NCBI GenBank assembly: GCA_947475685.1
Contig: CANJNC010000028.1
Coordinates: 1 to 43,551, forward strand
DNA: 43,551 nt
Origin: Comamonadaceae bacterium
GTDB taxonomy: Bacteria > Pseudomonadota > Gammaproteobacteria > Burkholderiales > Burkholderiaceae_C
Reading direction: 5' to 3'
Below the pieces are notes generated by a model, which saw only the letters and a list, made by a program, of their open reading frames with translations, was not told the origin of the DNA and ran no database searches. Positions within the stretch are counted from its first letter, which is position 1. The number at the start of each line of letters is the position of its first letter. The translations under genes were made by a program, and so were the position numbers. This document shows, piece after piece, positions 29,789-38,843 of the stretch.

Positions 29789-30718
29789 ATGGTGACTAAA
29801 AAAGCAAGTCGGTTGGGAAGAGGTTTAGAGTCTTTATTGGGCCCTAAAGCACCTGAGGGTGGTTTAGGCTTGGAGCCGTCCTTAGATGCACCCCATCAAT
29901 TGGAGTTGGCTCAAATGGTGCCGGGCATGTATCAGCCAAGAACGCGCATGGATGAAGGTGCGCTTTATGAGTTGGCTGAAAGCATCAAAATGCAAGGAGT
30001 CATGCAACCTATTTTGGTTCGCCCTTTGAAAGAGGGGGAGCACGCCGGCAAGTATGAGATTATTGCGGGGGAGAGGCGTTTTAGAGCGTCAAAAATTGCC
30101 GGTCTTGAGCGAGTGCCCGTCTTGGTAAGAGATGTGCCCAATGAGGCGGCCGCTGCGATGGCTTTGATAGAGAACATTCAGCGCGAAGACTTGAATCCCC
30201 TGGAGGAGGCTCAGGGCTTGCAAAGATTGGTCAAGGAGTTTGGTCTGACACATGAGGAGGCGGCGCAGGCCGTTGGACGCTCTAGAAGTGCGGCGACAAA
30301 TTTGCTTCGATTGTTGAATTTGGCAGACCCCGTGCAGATGCTATTGATGGCAGGGGACTTGGACATGGGACACGCAAGGGCGCTTTTAAGTTTGGATCGA
30401 GCCACTCAAATTACAACGGCTCACCAAATAGCAGCCAAGCACTTGTCGGTGCGTGAGGCTGAACGCTTGGTGAAAAAAATAGGGGCTGAGTTTCAATTGG
30501 TAGCATCTAAGCCGAAAAAAGAAAAATCCCGAGACCTCAGAAAAGTAGAGGAAGAGTTGTCCGACTTGCTAACGGCGCAAGTGGAGGTTCGTGTCAAAAA
30601 GAGAGTGAAAAGATATGGCCGGGTTGAGGAGATGGGTGAGTTGGCCATTCAATTTGGCTCACTCGAAGAGGTCAATGGATTGATCGATAAACTCAAAACG
30701 ATTGTTCAATTGCAATAG
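29789..30718 (+). CDS. parB: Chromosome partitioning protein ParB
   Basis: ParB binds parS, spreads along DNA as a CTP-dependent clamp and recruits ParA. The 309 residues open with KASRLGRGLESLLG, the region that in this family contacts ParA. The N-terminal domain includes PRTRMDEGALYELAESI and the CTP-binding motif GERRFRA at 94-100; a helix-turn-helix follows near 152-175 (LTHEEAAQAVGRSRSAATNL), and a dimerisation tail ends in VNGLIDKLKTIV. Its binding sites, three parS copies, lie 1.6 to 2.9 kb upstream. Confidence 0.96.
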   Translation: MVTKKASRLGRGLESLLGPKAPEGGLGLEPSLDAPHQLELAQMVPGMYQPRTRMDEGALYELAESIKMQGVMQPILVRPLKEGEHAGKYEIIAGERRFRASKIAGLERVPVLVRDVPNEAAAAMALIENIQREDLNPLEEAQGLQRLVKEFGLTHEEAAQAVGRSRSAATNLLRLLNLADPVQMLLMAGDLDMGHARALLSLDRATQITTAHQIAAKHLSVREAERLVKKIGAEFQLVASKPKKEKSRDLRKVEEELSDLLTAQVEVRVKKRVKRYGRVEEMGELAIQFGSLEEVNGLIDKLKTIVQLQ

Positions 30719-30957
30719 GAAAGACTTGCCAAACAAGGGCTGCCTTGGTTTGTTGGAGGTTTTTCAACACGGAGCCAAGGGGTGAGTGTGGGTATAGACA
30801 GGTGCATGGATGCGTTGTCGTGCAGCGAGGCAAAAGAAAGAGGGGACAGAAAAAAAAGATGCAGGCCTTTTAAAAAAGGTATTTTTCAACACATTGGATT
30901 TTTCTCGCGCTTGATCAGCGCAAAAGAAAGACCATCAATTGGGCCAAGGAGAGAACA

Positions 30958-31533
30958 ATGGGACAACGACTCACACAAATTACAACACGCACCGGTGATG
31001 CGGGCATGACTGGTTTGGGCAACAACGAGCGTGTGCCAAAGAGCCATGTGCGTGTTCAAGCCATGGGGGATGTGGACGAGTTGAACTCCATGCTGGGTTT
31101 GCTTCTTTGTGAAGAGATGGCGCTGAAAGAGCAGGCGTTGTTGGTGGACATTCAGCACGAGCTCTTTAATCTTGGGGGGGAGTTGTCCATCCCTGGCTTT
31201 CTCTTGCTCAAAGAGTCGGCTGTCGCTGACTTGGACTTGGAGATTGCTTCTTACGTGAAGGTGTTGCCACCTTTAAAAGAGTTTATCTTACCTGGGGGTA
31301 CCCGCTCATCGACCTTGGCGCACGTGTGTAGAACTGTAGCGAGAAGAGCAGAGCGGTCTTTGGTCACACTTTCCAAAGAGGAAACATATGAGGGTTTGGG
31401 TATTCAGTATCTGAACCGTTTGAGTGACGTCATGTTCATGTTGGCACGAAAACTCAACCTTGATGCAGGCGTGCCGGATGTCTATTGGAAAAGCGAGCGG
31501 TTGGCCAAACTGAACCAACCCTCAAGCGTTTGA
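30958..31533 (+). CDS. Cob(I)yrinic acid a,c-diamide / cob(I)alamin adenosyltransferase, PduO type
   Basis: This cytoplasmic enzyme transfers the adenosyl group of ATP to cob(I)alamin to make coenzyme B12. The 191 residues carry the PduO-type ATP-binding motif TTRTGDAGMTGLG near the N-terminus (9-21), the FILPGGT segment, CRTVARRAERSL and the C-terminal LNRLSDVMFMLARKLN. It is not the CobA/BtuR P-loop type. It lies 239 bases after parB as a single gene, and is convergent with the thioesterase gene. Its presence, with MetH, shows that the cell uses cobalamin in both methyl and adenosyl forms, although no adenosylcobalamin-dependent mutase is in the window. Confidence 0.94.
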   Translation: MGQRLTQITTRTGDAGMTGLGNNERVPKSHVRVQAMGDVDELNSMLGLLLCEEMALKEQALLVDIQHELFNLGGELSIPGFLLLKESAVADLDLEIASYVKVLPPLKEFILPGGTRSSTLAHVCRTVARRAERSLVTLSKEETYEGLGIQYLNRLSDVMFMLARKLNLDAGVPDVYWKSERLAKLNQPSSV

Positions 31534-31576
31534 TCCCCGACGGGCCAAAGACGTGCACCGTTGAGTGAAGTTGACC

Positions 31577-32011
31577 TCAGCGCGGTGAAGATGTGCCTTG
31601 AACAATGGCCACGGTTAACCGTGAAATGCAGATCAATTCGTGCTTGTCATTTTTAAGTTCAATCCCCCAAATTTGAGTGCTTTTTCCGACGTGAAAGGGC
31701 CGAGCAACGCCATAGACATAGCCACTGCTCACACCTTTCAGATGGTTGGCATTGATCTCCATGCCCAGGGCTAGAAACTCTGCAGGGCAGGCGTAGTAGG
31801 CGCCACATGAGCCCAGTGTCTCTGCCAGCACCACACTCACGCCTCCATGAAGTCTGCCATAAGGCTGCATGGTTTTGCGCTCTACTTTTAAACGAGCACC
31901 GATAAAATCATCGCCAACCTCTGTAAACTCAATGCCCAGATGATCCGATGCAGAGCCGGTGTTCTTGGCGATCAATTCTTCAATAGAGATGGGTTTTTGC
32001 CAGATGCGCAT
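31577..32011 (-). CDS. Hotdog-fold acyl-CoA thioesterase (PaaI/YdiI type)
   Basis: This 144-residue protein is a hotdog-fold thioesterase. The core motif GRLHGGVSVVLAETLGS places His55-Gly56-Gly57 and the catalytic Glu64, the pattern of the 4-hydroxybenzoyl-CoA thioesterase group of the Arthrobacter type, to which MenI/YdiI and EntH belong. Further strands match HVGKSTQIWGIEL and ISRLTVAIV. The substrate cannot be told; a general acyl-CoA or aryl-CoA hydrolase is likely. It is followed on the opposite side by a 46-aa basic protein gene, 56 bases upstream. Confidence 0.9.
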   Translation of the reverse strand: MRIWQKPISIEELIAKNTGSASDHLGIEFTEVGDDFIGARLKVERKTMQPYGRLHGGVSVVLAETLGSCGAYYACPAEFLALGMEINANHLKGVSSGYVYGVARPFHVGKSTQIWGIELKNDKHELICISRLTVAIVQGTSSPR

Positions 32012-32067
32012 GGTTCATTCAAGGAAGGAGTGAGGGATAAAGCATGATAAGACAGGGGACTTGGCCC

Positions 32068-32208
32068 TCACTTTTTAAGCTTGCCTTTGGCAATGATGGA
32101 TGTCGCGAGCATGGATTTGGTGGTTTCCACGATCCCTGGCTTGGGCGCGGTGAGATCTTTTTTGGGTTTTTTGTTCTCTTTGTTTTTTCTTTGTTGACCT
32201 TTTGCCAT
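32068..32208 (-). CDS. Small lysine-rich protein of 46 residues
   Basis: A reading frame of 46 codons starts at the ATG at 32206-32208 and ends with TGA at 32068-32070: MAKGQQRKNKENKKPKKDL, then a TAPKPGIVET segment, ending SIIAKGKLKK. The sequence GAGGA lies 7 to 11 bases before the ATG, a good ribosome binding site. It is strongly basic, with about a quarter lysine, and has no membrane segment. I recall similar short basic proteins beginning MAKGQQR in related betaproteobacteria, without assigned function. It could bind nucleic acid or the ribosome; that is a guess. The gene is divergent from arfB, with start codons 59 bases apart. Confidence 0.72.
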   Translation of the reverse strand: MAKGQQRKNKENKKPKKDLTAPKPGIVETTKSMLATSIIAKGKLKK

Positions 32209-32267
32209 GATAAAGTCCTCAGACAGTTAAAAGCCCAGTGTACTCCCCAAGATGCGGATTGCCCACC

Positions 32268-32672
32268 ATGCATAAAGAAATAGAACTCAAAGAGTCGGAG
32301 GTCATTTTAAAGGCCATTCGAGCACAAGGCCCGGGCGGGCAACATGTCAACAAAGTCTCCAGTGCCATACACTTGCGATTTGATATCCATGCATCCAGCC
32401 TTGGCGAAGTCATCAAGCAAAGAATGTTGGCCCTCAAGGACTCAAGAATCTCAAAAGAGGGTGTTTTGGTGATGAAGGTGCAAGACACACGAAGTCAAGA
32501 TATGAATCGAATTTTAGCTTGGGCCAGACTCAATGATTTGATTCTCAAATGCGCTCAAGCACCCAAAGCGAGAAGAGCCACTCAACCCAAGAGATCCTCC
32601 ATTGAGAAACGCTTAGAGCAAAAGAAAAAGCGCTCAACGCTCAAATCAAGTCGGGGTTTTATGAACGAATAA
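32268..32672 (+). CDS. arfB: Alternative ribosome-rescue factor ArfB (peptidyl-tRNA hydrolase YaeJ)
   Basis: ArfB hydrolyses peptidyl-tRNA on ribosomes stalled without a stop codon. The 134 residues contain the release-factor catalytic motif GPGGQHVNKV (21-30, Gln25), and a basic C-terminal tail KRLEQKKKRSTLKSSR that in the family enters the empty mRNA channel. It lacks the codon-recognition domains of RF1 and RF2, hence the short length. The start is the ATG at 32268; a GTG ten codons upstream would add non-conserved residues. Confidence 0.93.
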   Translation: MHKEIELKESEVILKAIRAQGPGGQHVNKVSSAIHLRFDIHASSLGEVIKQRMLALKDSRISKEGVLVMKVQDTRSQDMNRILAWARLNDLILKCAQAPKARRATQPKRSSIEKRLEQKKKRSTLKSSRGFMNE

Positions 32673-32776
32673 GTACAAGGCCACGCCATCTATATTAAAC
32701 TTAACAACTGTGAGACTGGCCCATCAAGATCACGCTCGGGGGCAGAAGCTTTATTTAAAACGAATTGGAAAACACA

Positions 32777-33973
32777 ATGACGCGAGTAACTTTTCAGTGG
32801 CAAGACCCTTTCTTACTGAATGATCAACTCAGTGAAGAGGAGAGGATGATCCAACAAGCGGCCCATGAGTATTGTCAAAGAAAATTGGTGCCTCGTGTGC
32901 TAGAGGCATTTAGAAGTGAAAAAACCGACCCCACCATCTTTCGTGAAATGGGCGAATTGGGGCTCCTTGGCCCCACCATCCCTCAAGAATACGGGGGGCC
33001 GGGATTGAGTTACGTGGATTACGGTTTGATTGCCCGAGAGGTTGAGCGGGTTGACTCGGGATACCGTTCGATGATGAGTGTGCAATCCTCATTGGTCATG
33101 TTGCCCATTTATGAGTTTGGTACTCAAGCACAACGCGAAAAGTATTTACCCTCTTTGGCCAGTGGACAAAGCATCGGGTGCTTTGGTTTGACAGAAGCAG
33201 ATCATGGTTCGGACCCTGGGAGCATGTCTACACGCGCCCAGAAAGTGGCGGGGGGGTATCAACTGCGCGGGAGCAAAATGTGGATTTCCAATAGCCCCAT
33301 CGCAGATGTTTTTGTGGTTTGGGCCAAAGAGATGAGTGAAAGTGGCACGGTGGGACCCATTAGAGGGTTTATCTTAGAAAAAGGGATGAAGGGCTTGAGT
33401 TCACCTGCGATTCACGGGAAAGTGGGTTTACGGGCCTCGATCACTGGGGAAATTGTGATGGATTCGGTTTTTGTACCCGAAGAAAATGCCTTTCCAGAAG
33501 TCACAGGTCTGAAGGGCCCCTTTACCTGTTTAAACAGTGCGCGCTATGGCATCGCTTGGGGTGCCTTGGGCGCAGCGGAGTTTTGTTGGCATGCAAGCCG
33601 TCAGTACACGATGGATCGCATTCAATTTGGGCGCCCTTTGGCGGCCAATCAATTGATACAAAAGAAATTGGCCGATATGCAAACTGAAATTGCTTTGGGC
33701 TTGCAGGGTTGTTTGAGGTTGGGTCGAATGAAAGACGAGGGCAAGGCGTCTGTAGAGCTCACCTCTTTGCTTAAAAGAAACTCCTGTGGCAAGTCTTTGG
33801 ATGTGGCACGTTTGGCACGAGACATGATGGGTGGAAACGGCATCAGTGATGAGTTTGGAGTTGCAAGACACTTGGTGAATTTAGAGGTCGTCAATACCTA
33901 TGAAGGCACGCATGATGTGCATGCTTTAATTTTGGGTCGTGCACAAACAGGCATTGCTGCATTTGCCAATTAG
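32777..33973 (+). CDS. gcdH: Glutaryl-CoA dehydrogenase
   Basis: GcdH is a cytoplasmic flavoenzyme that oxidises and decarboxylates glutaryl-CoA to crotonyl-CoA in lysine and tryptophan breakdown. The 398 residues (from the ATG at 32777; a TTG at 32765 would add four) show the acyl-CoA dehydrogenase folds: [16 protein letters not shown] for FAD and substrate binding, [39 protein letters not shown] and the catalytic base Glu376 in [10 protein letters not shown]. The NTYEGTHD pattern and the early [19 protein letters not shown] fit the glutaryl-CoA branch rather than short-chain dehydrogenases. mnmA follows after 18 bases. Confidence 0.92.
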   Translation: MTRVTFQWQDPFLLNDQLSEEERMIQQAAHEYCQRKLVPRVLEAFRSEKTDPTIFREMGELGLLGPTIPQEYGGPGLSYVDYGLIAREVERVDSGYRSMMSVQSSLVMLPIYEFGTQAQREKYLPSLASGQSIGCFGLTEADHGSDPGSMSTRAQKVAGGYQLRGSKMWISNSPIADVFVVWAKEMSESGTVGPIRGFILEKGMKGLSSPAIHGKVGLRASITGEIVMDSVFVPEENAFPEVTGLKGPFTCLNSARYGIAWGALGAAEFCWHASRQYTMDRIQFGRPLAANQLIQKKLADMQTEIALGLQGCLRLGRMKDEGKASVELTSLLKRNSCGKSLDVARLARDMMGGNGISDEFGVARHLVNLEVVNTYEGTHDVHALILGRAQTGIAAFAN

Positions 33974-33991
33974 ACAACATATGCATTGAAC

Positions 33992-35176
33992 ATGTCTGAG
34001 CCCAAGCGTCGCATTGTCGTTGGATTAAGTGGGGGGGTTGACTCTGCGGTGGCGGCGTATCTTTTAAAAAAAGAGGGCCACGAAGTACATGCCATATTTA
34101 TGAAAAACTGGGAGGAGGACGACCACGACACCTATTGTTCATCGAATGAGGATTTTGTAGATGCCGTGGCGGTTGCCGACGTTTTGGGCATTGAAATTGA
34201 GCATGTCAATTTTGCGGCGGACTACAAGGATCGTGTTTTTGCCGAGTTTTTAAAGGAATACAAAGCGGGCAGAACGCCCAATCCGGATGTGCTGTGCAAT
34301 GCAGAAATCAAGTTCAAGGCTTTTTTGGACCATGCGATGCGACTAGGCGCAGAAAAAATTGCAACCGGTCATTATGCAAGAGTTGTGGAAACTGCAAGCG
34401 GATTCAAGTTATTAAAGGGACTGGATACAGAGAAGGATCAGAGCTATTTTTTACACCGCTTGCATCAGGGGCAGTTGAGCAAGACTTTGTTTCCAGTGGG
34501 GGAGATGAGAAAGCCCAAGCTCAGGGCCTTGGCTGCTGAGATTGGTTTGCCCAATGCCAAGAAAAAAGACTCAACTGGCATATGTTTTATCGGCGAGCGG
34601 CCATTTCGGGCTTTTTTAAATCAATACATTTCCTCTAAGCCTGGACCGATCAAAAATGAGCTGAGCCAAACCATTGGTCAACACGTGGGCCTGAGTTTTT
34701 ATACCTTGGGTCAAAGACAAGGATTGGGCATTGGCGGGGTCAAGGACTCGCAACGCGGACAGGATGCAAAATCCAAAAAAAATGAGCACCACGAGCCTTG
34801 GTTTGTTGCGTACAAGGAAATGCAGCGCAACATCTTGTGGGCCGTGCAAGGTCATGATCACCCGGCTCTTTTATCCGATGCATTGAGTGCCCAAGACTTG
34901 AGTTGGACGTGTGGCCGTGAGGTACCCGATTTAACAGCAAGAGGCTTGACAGCAAAGACGCGCTACCGACAAGTGGATGCGGTGTGCCAGGTGGATGCGA
35001 TGAGCGCCAAAGAATTGAAATTGTCGTTTGACCAAGCTCAATGGGCGGTCACACCAGGACAGTCGGTGGTTCTATACAGTGGAGAGGAGTGCTTGGGTGG
35101 CGGTGTCATATGGGGCTACAGCCCACGTCAAAGTTTCAACGCTCCACGAATGCCGTTGGCCCTGCCAATGCAGTAG
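33992..35176 (+). CDS. mnmA: tRNA 2-thiouridine(34) synthase MnmA
   Basis: MnmA thiolates U34 of tRNAs for Lys, Glu and Gln. The 394 residues (ATG at 33992 preferred; a TTG at 33986 is two codons upstream) show the PP-loop GLSGGVDSA at 11-19 and the catalytic cysteines Cys102 in [12 protein letters not shown] and Cys198 in [12 protein letters not shown], plus TGHYARV. A stretch in the middle (about 255-275; [18 protein letters not shown]) is longer and more polar than in the E. coli enzyme. It is convergent with the LysR gene; their ends are 15 bases apart. Confidence 0.96.
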   Translation: MSEPKRRIVVGLSGGVDSAVAAYLLKKEGHEVHAIFMKNWEEDDHDTYCSSNEDFVDAVAVADVLGIEIEHVNFAADYKDRVFAEFLKEYKAGRTPNPDVLCNAEIKFKAFLDHAMRLGAEKIATGHYARVVETASGFKLLKGLDTEKDQSYFLHRLHQGQLSKTLFPVGEMRKPKLRALAAEIGLPNAKKKDSTGICFIGERPFRAFLNQYISSKPGPIKNELSQTIGQHVGLSFYTLGQRQGLGIGGVKDSQRGQDAKSKKNEHHEPWFVAYKEMQRNILWAVQGHDHPALLSDALSAQDLSWTCGREVPDLTARGLTAKTRYRQVDAVCQVDAMSAKELKLSFDQAQWAVTPGQSVVLYSGEECLGGGVIWGYSPRQSFNAPRMPLALPMQ

Positions 35177-35191
35177 CAGCGCGCATGCGCT

Positions 35192-36163
35192 TTACATGAC
35201 ATCCAATACTTCTTTTGCTGCACGAACAAGCACCGATCGCAACCACTCATGCGCTTGATCAGAAAACGCCTGCTTGAACCAAAGCAAGTCCACGTGAACG
35301 GGTTGAAGTCTCAAGGGAATGGGTTTGATGCACAGTTGTTCAGCCAAGCCTGCGACTCGAACAAAATGCTTGGGCAAAACCGTCAACAAGTTTGAGTTCA
35401 ATACCACGCGTCCAGCGGTTGAGAATTGATTGACGGTGACGGCCACTTTTCGATGCCGACCCAAAGATGCAAGGGCCTCGTCGACAAAGCCGAAAGGTCG
35501 ACCAGAAAAACTCACCAGCATGTGCCTTGCTTGGCAAAAGGCTTCCAAATCCAAAGGCCGAGTGCTCAGTGGGTGATCTCGCCGCATGACACAAACATAT
35601 TCGCCTTCAAAGAGCCGAAAATAATCAAACATGACCAACTCGTCTGACTGTGCTTTTGCGGTGAGATCGGCCAAGACGCCTGGGAAATGACCCACGGCGA
35701 TATGAGCTGCGTGTTCCATGAGGAGTTTTCGGGGGTCGCGAGTGGTCAAAGGAATGACGCGCAAACTGGCTTTGGGTGCCTCGAGCTCAAATATCTTAGA
35801 TAACGCAGGGATGAGTTCTGCGGCGGTCGCATCGGCCATTGCCAAAATGAACGGCGTGGTGCTCTGTCGCGCATTGAAAGGATCGGGGGCGATGGCTTTC
35901 TCGAGTTGACTCAAGGCCTCTCGGATTTGTGGCCAAAGCCACTTGGCTTGTGAGGTTGGCATGAGACGCGGACCCGCGCGAACCAACAAGTCATCATCTA
36001 AGTGATCACGAAGCCGACGCAAAGCATTGCTTACAGCCGGTTGGGTGAGCGAGAGTTTTGTCGCAGCTCGAGTGAGGCTTTGCTCAGACATGATGACATC
36101 AAAAACCCTTAATAAGTTGAGATCAAGAGTCTTGAAGTTGGGTGTTCGGGCCTGCTTCATCAT
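35192..36163 (-). CDS. LysR-family transcriptional regulator
   Basis: This is a 323-residue LysR-type regulator. The N-terminal winged helix-turn-helix covers about 12-75, with LNLLRVFDVIMSEQSLTRAA and LTQPAVSNALRRLRDH; a substrate-binding domain follows (about 100-305). The LRVFDVI... PAVSNALRRLRDHLDDDLLVR pattern places it in the branch that also holds NodD and NahR-like regulators, whose effectors are often aromatic compounds; the effector here is unknown. The start is one of two adjacent ATGs (36163 or 36160). Its -10 element lies so close that the transcript would be nearly leaderless. It is divergent from the small membrane protein gene at 36271 and shares a promoter region with it. Confidence 0.92.
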   Translation of the reverse strand: MMKQARTPNFKTLDLNLLRVFDVIMSEQSLTRAATKLSLTQPAVSNALRRLRDHLDDDLLVRAGPRLMPTSQAKWLWPQIREALSQLEKAIAPDPFNARQSTTPFILAMADATAAELIPALSKIFELEAPKASLRVIPLTTRDPRKLLMEHAAHIAVGHFPGVLADLTAKAQSDELVMFDYFRLFEGEYVCVMRRDHPLSTRPLDLEAFCQARHMLVSFSGRPFGFVDEALASLGRHRKVAVTVNQFSTAGRVVLNSNLLTVLPKHFVRVAGLAEQLCIKPIPLRLQPVHVDLLWFKQAFSDQAHEWLRSVLVRAAKEVLDVM

Positions 36164-36173
36164 AATTATGAAT

Positions 36174-36203
36174 ATTGTACATCACCAAACAAAAGTTGAA
36201 CAA
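36174..36203 (-). promoter_or_regulatory. Predicted promoter of the LysR gene
   Basis: Minus strand TTGTTC (36203-36198), 18-base spacer, TACAAT (36179-36174). Its -35 hexamer overlaps that of the divergent promoter at 36196-36224. The predicted start of transcription is within a few bases of the LysR start codon. Confidence 0.5.
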
Positions 36204-36224
36204 CACTCGCAAAAACCCTAGTAT
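36196..36224 (+). promoter_or_regulatory. Predicted promoter of the small membrane protein gene
   Basis: TTGAAC (36196-36201), 17-base spacer, TAGTAT (36219-36224). The leader to the ATG at 36271 would be about 40 bases and includes AAAGGA about 6 bases before the start. Confidence 0.55.
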
Positions 36225-36270
36225 AAACACATGCGGTTTTAAAAGCGCTCTATTTTTCAAAGGAAACATC

Positions 36271-36684
36271 ATGACAACATTTGTACACACTCAATTCATT
36301 CAAAAGCATCCCGGTGTAGAACGTGTCGAAGGCATCGTGGCGAAATATCAAGGGTATTCCCAACACTTTGAGGGCGCAAAGGGTTTGGCCGCCTTGCTTT
36401 TAGGCGCCTTGGTTTCCGCTTTGCTCGTGGTTGCCAACCAAGTCATTGACTCTTGGAGTGATGGCCACTTGATGGCGGCATGGATTGCCCTTTGGATTGT
36501 GGCATTTTCTTCACTTGCTTTGTTTGATGGACCTGTCAGAAGCAGTTCGAGCAAATTGAGAAAAGGTTTGCAGCATTGGATGCATGTCAGGGCACAAAAC
36601 AGGCAGGATGAAAAAACATGGGCCGTTGCGCAGCAAGATCCAGCGTTGATGGCCGAGTTGACGGTTTTAATGTTGAAGTCTTGA
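36271..36684 (+). CDS. Small membrane protein of unknown function
   Basis: I do not recognise this 137-residue protein. It has a soluble N-terminus of about 37 residues, two hydrophobic segments at about 38-57 (LAALLLGALVSALLVVANQV) and 68-87 (MAAWIALWIVAFSSLALF), and a polar, partly basic C-terminal half. The start is the ATG at 36271, which has AAAGGA upstream; a longer in-frame version from 36175 would cross the promoter. Its divergent pairing with a LysR gene, with overlapping promoters, suggests that it is that regulator's target. A strong terminator follows at 36719. Confidence 0.75.
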   Translation: MTTFVHTQFIQKHPGVERVEGIVAKYQGYSQHFEGAKGLAALLLGALVSALLVVANQVIDSWSDGHLMAAWIALWIVAFSSLALFDGPVRSSSSKLRKGLQHWMHVRAQNRQDEKTWAVAQQDPALMAELTVLMLKS

Positions 36685-36718
36685 TGGAGCGTAGTTGTTG
36701 ACTTTCTGTGCTGAAAGA

Positions 36719-36748
36719 AAAAAGCCTCTTGGGAACAAGAGGCTTTTT
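36719..36748. terminator. Bidirectional terminator between the membrane protein gene and pckG
   Basis: AAAAAGCCTCTTG (36719-36731) and CAAGAGGCTTTTT (36736-36748) are perfect 13-base arms around a GGAA loop. The A-tract and T-tract let it work for both convergent genes. Confidence 0.95.
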
Positions 36749-36769
36749 AGCAAGAACGCAACAAAAAGC

Positions 36770-38623
36770 TCAAACGAGTGCGAGCCTTTTTTCAAGGTTA
36801 TCTTGCGCTTGTTTCAACTCTTGGGGTAGGTGGTAAGAGAGTTGTTGGAAGAGTTCTTTGTGCAAGATGAGTTCCGCTTCCCAGGCCGACTTGTCGATGT
36901 GGGTCACTTGAGCGAATTGATCTGCAGAGAACTCAAGCCCCTTCCAATTGATTTCAGGGTAGGTCGGACTTACGCCAAAAAGATGGTCTTGGCCTTTGAC
37001 GGTGTTTTCAATGCGGTCAATCATCCACTTCAAAACGCGCATATTTTCACCATAGCCAGGCCAGATGAACTTGCCATCGGCGCCTTTTTGAAACCAGTTG
37101 GTGGTGAAGATTTTTGGGAGAGTGGCGCCTTGTTGAGAAAGCTTTGCGCCCAAGTCCAGCCAATGCTGGAAATAATCGCTCATGTTGTAGCCCGTAAAGG
37201 GCAGCATGGCAAACGGGTCTCGTCTAACAATACCTTGAGCGCCCGTTGCTGCAGCGGTCGTCTCCGAGCCCATGGTAGAGGCCATGTAGACGCCTTCAAC
37301 CCAAGTTCTAGCCTCCGTGACAAGGGGTACGGTGGTTGAGCGGCGGCCTCCAAAAATGAAAGCATCAATGGCAACTCCTTTTGGATCATCCCACGCGGAG
37401 TCAATGGCGGGGTTGTTGGTGGCTGCAACTGTAAAACGCGCATTGGGATGGGCCGCCTTGGCGCCGGTTTCTTTTGCGATCGCAGGCGTCCAGTCCTTGC
37501 CTTGCCAATCAATGCAATGCGCTGGCGCGTCGGCCATGCCTTCCCACCAAACGTCGCCATCGTCGGTCAGTGCCACATTGGTAAAGATCACATCGTTGTT
37601 TAAACTGGCCATGCAATTGGGGTTGGTGAGCGTATTGGTACCAGGCGCAACCCCAAAGTAACCGGCCTCAGGATTGATTGCGTACAAACGACCATCTTCT
37701 CCAGGCTTGATCCAAGCGATATCGTCACCAATGGTGGTGACTTTCCAGCCATCAAAACCTGTGGGGGGGATGAGCATGGCAAAGTTGGTTTTGCCACAGG
37801 CGCTTGGGAACGCGGCTGCGACATGGTATTTTTTCCCGTTGGGTGGGGTGACACCCAAGATGAGCATGTGCTCGGCCAACCAGCCCTCGTCTCGCCCCAT
37901 GTTGGAAGCAATGCGAAGAGCAAAACACTTTTTCCCCAACAAAGCGTTTCCGCCGTAGCCAGAACCATAAGACCATATTTCACGTGTCTCGGGATAGTGA
38001 ACAATGTATTTTGTGGCATTGCATGGCCAAATAGCGTCCCTTTGCCCGCTGGCCAAAGGCGCGCCAACGGTATGCACGCAAGGCACATACTCACCGTCTT
38101 TGCCTAAGACGTCATAGACCTCTTTGCCCATGCGGGTCATGATTTTCATGTTGACAGCAACATAAGCACTGTCGGAAAGTTCAACACCAATATGGGCAAT
38201 GAGGCTACCAAGTGGGCCCATGGAAAAAGGCACGACATACATGGTGCGACCTTGCATGCAACCATCAAACAAGGGCTTTAAGGTATTTCGCATCTCCTGA
38301 GGATCACACCAATTGTTGGTTGGGCCAGCATCTTCTTGTTTGTGTGAGCAAATAAAAGTTCGGTCCTCAACGCGAGCAACGTCGTTGGGGTCGGAGCATG
38401 CGAGATAAGAGTTTGGACGCTTGGCGGGGTTGAGTTTTTTAAACGTGCCGGCCTCCACCAATAAATCACACAAGTGCTTGTATTCTTCATCTGACCCATT
38501 GCACCAAACGATGTCTTTGGGTTTGCAAAGCGCAGCCATTTCGCTGACCCAAGCAATAAGGTGGGTGTTTTTGACAAAGCTTGGAGGATTAACTCCCAAA
38601 CTTTGATGTGCGGGTGCATTCAT
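36770..38623 (-). CDS. pckG: Phosphoenolpyruvate carboxykinase (GTP)
   Basis: PckG converts oxaloacetate and GTP to phosphoenolpyruvate, the entry to gluconeogenesis. The 617 residues match the GTP-dependent family, not the ATP type: the phosphate-binding loop [13 protein letters not shown] near 272 holds the hyper-reactive cysteine, [21 protein letters not shown] follows as in the family (metal-binding Asp of GDDIAW), and [22 protein letters not shown] contains the guanine-binding region, given here as NWFQK and [12 protein letters not shown]. The gene is a single unit: a perfect 9-base inverted repeat lies 22 bases upstream, and the terminator at 36719-36748 lies downstream. Confidence 0.97.
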   Translation of the reverse strand: MNAPAHQSLGVNPPSFVKNTHLIAWVSEMAALCKPKDIVWCNGSDEEYKHLCDLLVEAGTFKKLNPAKRPNSYLACSDPNDVARVEDRTFICSHKQEDAGPTNNWCDPQEMRNTLKPLFDGCMQGRTMYVVPFSMGPLGSLIAHIGVELSDSAYVAVNMKIMTRMGKEVYDVLGKDGEYVPCVHTVGAPLASGQRDAIWPCNATKYIVHYPETREIWSYGSGYGGNALLGKKCFALRIASNMGRDEGWLAEHMLILGVTPPNGKKYHVAAAFPSACGKTNFAMLIPPTGFDGWKVTTIGDDIAWIKPGEDGRLYAINPEAGYFGVAPGTNTLTNPNCMASLNNDVIFTNVALTDDGDVWWEGMADAPAHCIDWQGKDWTPAIAKETGAKAAHPNARFTVAATNNPAIDSAWDDPKGVAIDAFIFGGRRSTTVPLVTEARTWVEGVYMASTMGSETTAAATGAQGIVRRDPFAMLPFTGYNMSDYFQHWLDLGAKLSQQGATLPKIFTTNWFQKGADGKFIWPGYGENMRVLKWMIDRIENTVKGQDHLFGVSPTYPEINWKGLEFSADQFAQVTHIDKSAWEAELILHKELFQQLSYHLPQELKQAQDNLEKRLALV

Positions 38624-38645
38624 AAATCTCTCCTGATCAAATTAA

Positions 38646-38687
38646 TTAAGGTCAAGCACTTGAGGGGTATCAAGACCCTGACCTTAA
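38646..38687. repeat. Inverted repeat upstream of pckG
   Basis: TTAAGGTCA (38646-38654) and TGACCTTAA (38679-38687) are perfect 9-base arms, 24 bases apart, with a second inner pair CTTGA / TCAAG. It lies 23 to 64 bases before the pckG start codon. It could be an operator for a dimeric regulator or an mRNA leader hairpin controlling gluconeogenesis. Confidence 0.55.
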
Positions 38688-38843
38688 AGAACTCGAAGGT
38701 ACTTTGAAGATACTAACCGAAAAAGATCGAAGCAAACCATGGGTAAAGACGAGTGAGAGGGCCCTCACGTTGGGCTTAGAAAACCATTGTCCAATCAAAG
38801 AGCGCGCGCCCTTAGAGGGATGGGTCGACTCTGTCCCTGACCC

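Noticed and set aside
30719-30957. A 75-codon frame and a possible parB terminator (imperfect stem at 30730-30752, T-tract 8 bases later)
   Set aside because: The frame overlaps the adenosyltransferase start and has no clear ribosome site. The stem has a bulge and the T-tract is too far away, so I do not call a terminator.
32019-32273. Open frame of 84 codons on the minus strand
   Set aside because: It is rich in Pro, Ser and Trp in an unlikely mix and is a shifted reading of the 46-residue basic protein, which has the better ribosome site.
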